From: Chryseobacterium soli
GTDB taxonomy: Bacteria > Bacteroidota > Bacteroidia > Flavobacteriales > Weeksellaceae
Direction of reading: 5' to 3'
Assembly (NCBI RefSeq): GCF_000737705.1
Contig: NZ_JPRH01000001.1
Coordinates: 620,001-684,000 of the forward strand
Length of the DNA: 64,000 nucleotides
A program made the translations under genes and the position numbers. Shown in pieces: positions 60,077 through 64,000 of this stretch (the first letter of the stretch is position 1; each line of letters starts with the position of its first letter). Below the pieces are notes generated by a model, which saw only the letters and a list, made by a program, of their open reading frames with translations, made no database searches and was not told where the DNA came from.

Positions 60077-61810
60077 ATGGCTAAAAACATAGCAGAGCAA
60101 ATTGTTGAGATGCTCGAGAACGCAAATGTGAAAAGAATTTATGCAGTAACCGGCGACAGCCTTAATCACCTGAATATTGCAGTGAAGAAAAGCAGCATTG
60201 AATGGATTCATGTGAGGCATGAGGAAGTAGGAGCCTATGCTGCTGCTGCCGAAGCGGAGCTTGATGGTTTTGCAGTTTGCGCAGGAAGCTGTGGTCCCGG
60301 CCATGTTCACCTGATCAATGGTGTTTACGAAGCTCACCGGTCTCATGTCCCCATGCTGGTTATTGCCTCTACCATCCCCAGCGACGAAATGGGAATGGAT
60401 TATTTCCAGGAAACCAATACCATAAAATTATTCGACGACTGCAGTTATTATAATCAAATGATTACAAGACCGGAGCAGGTACAAAGAACGGTGCAGACTG
60501 CTATTCAGCATGCAATTTCTAAAAAAGGAGTGGCTGTAATAGGGCTTCCCGGAGACGTTTCCGAGCTGGATGCTGAAGAGGCGACTACATCCGCGCAGAT
60601 ATTTAAAACCAATCCTATTATCCGTCCTTCAGACGAGGAAATGGCCCGATTGGCAGCCCTTATCAATGAAAGCGAAAAAGTAACCCTTTACTGTGGCATC
60701 GGAGCCGGAAAATCTAGCGCTGAGGTCATAGAATTATCAAAGCTTTTAAAAGCTCCGGTAGGCTATTCTTTCAGAGGTAAAATGGCCATTCAGCCTAACA
60801 ATCCCAATGAAGTAGGCTTAACGGGGCTTCTTGGGTTTCCGTCCGCGTACCATGCAATGCATGAAGCCGACCTGGTGATTCTTTTGGGAACCGATTTTCC
60901 TTACCAGAAATTTATGCCTGTAAAAAATAAAATTGTCCAGATTGATGAAAGCCCGGAAAGACTGGGGCGCAGAGCCAAACTGGAATTAGGTCTTACAGGA
61001 GATGTTAAAGAAACCATTAAAGCATTACTTCCTTTATTAAAAGAAAAAACAGATAATCATTTCCTTAACCAGCAGCTGGAATTTTATGAAAAAGTAAAAG
61101 AAAACCAGTTGGAATATGTAAAAGATTTTGGAAAAGAAAATGCCATCCAGCCTGAATATGTTGCCCATACCTTAGATCAGATGGCTAAAAAAGATGCAAT
61201 TTTTACCGTAGATACAGGAATGTGTTGTGTTTGGGGGGCAAGATTCATTACAGGAACAGGCGAACGGAAAATGCTGGGATCCTTTAACCACGGATCTATG
61301 GCCAATGCAATGCCAATGGCTATCGGTGCCTCATTAGCCCATCCGGGAAAACAGGTTATTGCCATGTGCGGAGACGGAGGATTATCCATGCTGCTTGGAG
61401 ATATGGCGACGATTTTTCAATATAAGCTTCCTGTAAAACTCATTGTTTTTAATAACAGAACATTGGGAATGGTAAAACTTGAAATGGAAGTTGGAGGCAT
61501 GCCTGATATTGAAACCGATATGGTCAACCCAGACTTTGCTATGATTGCCCAGGCAATGGGCTACCCAGGTAAAAATGTTCATAAACCGGAAGAAGTAGCA
61601 GATGCCATCAAGCAATGTCTTGAATATGACGGTCCTTACCTTTTAAATATTTTCACCAATCCAAATGCGCTGGCACTTCCTCCGAAAATTGAGTTCGATC
61701 AGGTGCTGGGGATGACAAAATCCATGGCACAGCTGATGTTAGGTGGTAAAATGGAAGAAGTATTGGATACGGTAAAAAGCAACTATAAACATATTAAAGG
61801 ACTACTGTAA
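60077..61810 (+). CDS. poxB: ThDP-dependent pyruvate oxidase / quinone-dependent pyruvate dehydrogenase type
   Basis: 577 residues. ThDP activating Glu in 'VRHEEVGAYAAAAEAEL', 'GSCGPGHVHLINGVYEAHRS', FAD/alpha middle domain, and the C-terminal diphosphate site 'AMCGDGGLSMLLGDMATIFQYKLPVKLIVFNN' (blocks GDGG...NN). Length and the short C-terminal helical tail ('MTKSMAQLMLGGKMEEVLD', 'SNYKHIKGLL') match E. coli PoxB, whose tail binds the membrane. It would oxidise pyruvate to acetate and CO2 and pass electrons to quinone. The MFS gene starts on its stop (TAATG), so they are co-expressed. Confidence 0.88.
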   Translation: MAKNIAEQIVEMLENANVKRIYAVTGDSLNHLNIAVKKSSIEWIHVRHEEVGAYAAAAEAELDGFAVCAGSCGPGHVHLINGVYEAHRSHVPMLVIASTIPSDEMGMDYFQETNTIKLFDDCSYYNQMITRPEQVQRTVQTAIQHAISKKGVAVIGLPGDVSELDAEEATTSAQIFKTNPIIRPSDEEMARLAALINESEKVTLYCGIGAGKSSAEVIELSKLLKAPVGYSFRGKMAIQPNNPNEVGLTGLLGFPSAYHAMHEADLVILLGTDFPYQKFMPVKNKIVQIDESPERLGRRAKLELGLTGDVKETIKALLPLLKEKTDNHFLNQQLEFYEKVKENQLEYVKDFGKENAIQPEYVAHTLDQMAKKDAIFTVDTGMCCVWGARFITGTGERKMLGSFNHGSMANAMPMAIGASLAHPGKQVIAMCGDGGLSMLLGDMATIFQYKLPVKLIVFNNRTLGMVKLEMEVGGMPDIETDMVNPDFAMIAQAMGYPGKNVHKPEEVADAIKQCLEYDGPYLLNIFTNPNALALPPKIEFDQVLGMTKSMAQLMLGGKMEEVLDTVKSNYKHIKGLL

Positions 61811-63060
61811 TGAATAGCTCGCTGAAGAAATTCTATGTTATTGCCTGGGCATTCGGGCTTATTTTTTACTTTTTGGATTACGTGATCCGTTCCGCGCCAG
61901 CAGTAATGATTCCGGAGCTCGTTACCAATTTCAATACCACAGAGCTGAAACTGATCAGTATGGTGGGAACCTATTATTACACCTATTCCACATGCAGTTT
62001 GATTGCCGGAATCGCTTTGGATAAATTCGGGGGCAAGAAATCCCTGTTTGCCGGAACACTAATACTGGGAATCGGATGTCTGTTGTTTTTGATTTCCACT
62101 CAAGCCGGCGGAATTGCAGGAAGGTTGTTGCAGGGTGCCGGCTGTGCGTTTGCTTTTCCTGGCTGTGTTTATCTTGCAAGTAAAGGATTCTCCTCAAAAT
62201 CTCTGGCAACAGCGATCGGAGTTACCCAGTGTATAGGAATGCTCGGTGGTACCGCCGGACAGTTTGTAGTAGGTCCATGGGTAGAACAGGGAGTTAATAT
62301 TCATACGTTCTGGCTTTGGTCCGGAATTATCACCATCATTACAGCATGTTGTCTGTTTTTTGTTATTCCCAGTGAACAGAAAGAAAAAGAAAAGGATTCA
62401 AAAGATAATAAGTCTGCCTCTTTAAGCTATTTAGATCCCTATAAAATTGTTTTTAAAAACCCTCAATCCTGGCTATGCGGTATTATTTCAGGGCTATTGT
62501 TTGCTCCTACCACGATATTTGCCATGACCTGGGCCGTTTCATTTTTTGAAAAAGATAAAGGTTTTGTTTTTCATGATGCGGCGATTACCAGTGCAATGGT
62601 TGCCTTCGGCTGGGTGTTCGGATGTCCTCTCTTAGGCTTCATTACAGACAAAATAGGAAGAAGAAAGCCAGTTCTGGCTGCCGGAGCTCTATTGATGATT
62701 CTGAGTTTATTACAGTTGATTTATCTTCCGGATCTGTATCCGGCAAAAATCAGTATGTTTATCTTCGGAGTCGGTTCCGGAGCAGCAATGATCCCTTATT
62801 CCGTAATTAAAGAAGCGAATCCTGACTATGTAAAAGGAAGTGCTACAGGAGCTATTAATTTTATCACCTTTGGTGTAACCACATTACTGAGTCCTGTTTT
62901 CAGCAGGTGGTTTGGAAAAAGTCTCGGCACGGCTGCAGGTGAAATTCATTTTCAGCATTCTGTGCTTTTTTGGGTTGCAGGAATCATTTTAGCCATTCTT
63001 ATTTCCCTGATGTTAAAAGAAACGGGAAGTAAAGTGCAGACTCAGCCTTCAAACGCATAA
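61810..63060 (+). CDS. Major facilitator superfamily transporter
   Basis: 416 residues with twelve membrane helices in two halves, joined by a Lys/Ser-rich cytosolic loop ('KEKEKDSKDNKSASLS'). MFS marks: 'GIALDKFGGKKSLFAG' between helices 2 and 3 and 'LGFITDKIGRRKPVLAAG' in the second half. 'RLLQGAGCAFAFPGCVYLASK' is helix 4. The start overlaps the poxB stop, which suggests transport of a related acid, such as pyruvate uptake or acetate export; that is inference. Confidence 0.88.
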   Translation: MNSSLKKFYVIAWAFGLIFYFLDYVIRSAPAVMIPELVTNFNTTELKLISMVGTYYYTYSTCSLIAGIALDKFGGKKSLFAGTLILGIGCLLFLISTQAGGIAGRLLQGAGCAFAFPGCVYLASKGFSSKSLATAIGVTQCIGMLGGTAGQFVVGPWVEQGVNIHTFWLWSGIITIITACCLFFVIPSEQKEKEKDSKDNKSASLSYLDPYKIVFKNPQSWLCGIISGLLFAPTTIFAMTWAVSFFEKDKGFVFHDAAITSAMVAFGWVFGCPLLGFITDKIGRRKPVLAAGALLMILSLLQLIYLPDLYPAKISMFIFGVGSGAAMIPYSVIKEANPDYVKGSATGAINFITFGVTTLLSPVFSRWFGKSLGTAAGEIHFQHSVLFWVAGIILAILISLMLKETGSKVQTQPSNA

Positions 63061-63095
63061 AATAATCAGAATTCAGATTTTTTTGATAGATAAAT

Positions 63096-63130
63096 AAAAA
63101 CTTCATGCTTTTGTGTGAAGTTTTTATTTT
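63096..63130 (+). terminator. Terminator of poxB-MFS operon
   Basis: Stem AAAAACTTCA (63096-63105) / TGAAGTTTTT (63116-63125), followed by ATTTTTTG. Confidence 0.8.
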
Positions 63131-63196
63131 TTGTAAAGGATGTAAATATTTACCTTTGTTTAAGTAATTTTAATATATAACGAATACCATACGGCT

Positions 63197-63679
63197 ATGA
63201 AAACTTTAGCACTATTTCTGGCTCTTTTTGCCGCTCATTTCTCATTTGCACAAGATCTTGAAGAAAGAGATGACTCTTTTATTTCGGAAAGTAATAAAAA
63301 CCTGCTGAAAATAGATATTAAAGAACCTTTCCTGCAGATTGCAGTTAAGAATTGTAATGATTTCAAGCCTGCCGCTTTTGATGGCGGAGCAGCAGCGTAC
63401 AAAGAGATTCTCAGAAAATATATGTACATGTATCTGAATTCTGACTTTTATACGTTGACAGGAGATTTTACATTCACCCTAACGATTGATGCAATGGGAA
63501 AAGTGATTGATGTGGAAGGTTCTCCCAACGTTTTAAACAGTAAAGTATTCTTTGATGATATGCAGTATGTGGTTAGAAGAATTAAAAAAACATGGACTCC
63601 GGCTATGTGTAACGGACAGCCCGTGAGGTCCGAAATGAAACTTAAAATGAGCTTCTCATCATTCTCAGCGGATATGTAA
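63197..63679 (+). CDS. Small secreted protein (TonB-CTD-like pattern)
   Basis: 160 residues with signal peptide 'MKTLALFLALFAAHFSFAQ'. It shares 'GDFTFTLTIDAMGKVIDVEG' and 'VVRRIKKTWTPAMCNGQPV' with energy-transducer-like proteins and is related in pattern to 59438 and 63683. Cys in 'VKNCNDFKPAAF' and 'PAMCNGQ' may pair. It is 3 nt before the next gene, so they form an operon. Function unknown. Confidence 0.7.
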   Translation: MKTLALFLALFAAHFSFAQDLEERDDSFISESNKNLLKIDIKEPFLQIAVKNCNDFKPAAFDGGAAAYKEILRKYMYMYLNSDFYTLTGDFTFTLTIDAMGKVIDVEGSPNVLNSKVFFDDMQYVVRRIKKTWTPAMCNGQPVRSEMKLKMSFSSFSADM

Positions 63680-63682
63680 CGT

Positions 63683-64000
63683 ATGAAAAAATTGATATTT
63701 TTTTTATTTTTTATCTTATTTCAAATGTCTTATGCGCAATTAGAAGTATTGGCGGGCCACCCTCGTGGGCAGAGTTTCTATGTAGGAGGAATAAATGCGT
63801 TGCAAAAGGATATGATTCAAATAGTGAAAAACAAGGAGCTGCTGCCATGTGCAAGGACAGATGAGAAATACCATGTAAAGATTTTAATCAATGCAGATGC
63901 AACGATTAAATATGTTAAAGACTTTGATACGGTAAACATTAATAAGAATAAATGTGCATTTGATTACAGTCGTAAAATTATACCTGCTTTAAAAAGATGG
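63683..64000 (+). CDS. Small secreted protein, 3' end outside window
   Basis: ATG 63683, open to the window end (106 codons visible). Signal peptide 'MKKLIFFLFFILFQMSYAQ', then 'LEVLAGHPRGQSFYVGG' and 'YHVKILINADATIKYVKDF', a pattern like the preceding two small secreted proteins; 'LLPCARTDEKY' holds a Cys. It belongs to the same unit as 63197. Function unknown. Confidence 0.7.
   Translation, partial: MKKLIFFLFFILFQMSYAQLEVLAGHPRGQSFYVGGINALQKDMIQIVKNKELLPCARTDEKYHVKILINADATIKYVKDFDTVNINKNKCAFDYSRKIIPALKRW

Overview
The window looks like chromosome of a Chryseobacterium-type flavobacterium (Bacteroidota, Weeksellaceae). The DNA is AT-rich. Many genes carry the Bacteroidota promoter signature (TTTG, about 20 nt, TAnnTTTG) and little Shine-Dalgarno sequence. 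There is also a T9SS sorting-domain protein, an over-long ribosomal L21, menaquinone synthesis, TonB-dependent transport and typical Bacteroidota lipoproteins. The genus is inferred from gene content; nothing was searched.

Layout. 0-29.3 kb is ordinary chromosome: an AsmA-like protein entering from the left edge, a radical-SAM protein, a 2OG-Fe(II) oxygenase, menD, pabB/pabC, a membrane-protein/AI-2E operon, uvrB, a PQQ sugar dehydrogenase lipoprotein, a TonB receptor, an aminotransferase/FAD-monooxygenase pair beside tryptophanase, miaE, an acyltransferase, a Zn-peptidase lipoprotein, rplU-rpmA and a DUF5686 outer-membrane protein. Two short Cys-containing double-glycine leader peptides (4.3 kb and 26.5 kb) lie between genes and are easy to miss.

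29.65-40.79 kb is an integrated element of about 11.1 kb in tRNA-Asn. attL is a stranded 42-nt tRNA 3' fragment and attR lies inside the intact tRNA; both share a 17-bp core. The element encodes a tyrosine integrase, an RteC-like protein, an excisionase-type HTH protein, a Rep protein resembling filamentous-phage gpII, a 0.48-kb non-coding region with a very large hairpin, four unrecognised genes (two lipoproteins, one protein with a signal peptide and C-terminal membrane anchor, one cytosolic protein), and an RHS polymorphic toxin with a GIY-YIG-like tip plus its overlapping immunity gene. Integration replaced the 3' half of the host tRNA, including its T-arm, with an element version carrying compensatory stem changes and its own terminator. 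Paired 12-bp-phased ACCTTGAC repeats at both ends look like integrase arm sites.

41.1-45.3 kb, between two tRNA-Asn genes, is a grasp-with-spasm RiPP cluster: precursor peptide, secreted protein, ATP-grasp maturase, an unrecognised 54-aa protein coupled by ATGA overlap, SPASM maturase without a radical-SAM cysteine motif, and a nearby GNAT gene. It has a near-perfect palindrome at its likely transcription start and a hairpin behind the precursor gene.

45.7-64 kb is again core chromosome: rseP, a beta-barrel protein, a nitrilase-family amidase, a sulfur-detoxification operon (persulfide dioxygenase-rhodanese fusion, rhodanese lipoprotein, thioredoxin), a HerA-like ATPase, a giant kelch-like T9SS protein, a DnaQ-type exonuclease with a decayed GIY-YIG domain, lysA, a poxB-type pyruvate oxidase with an MFS transporter, and small secreted proteins, the last running off the right edge.
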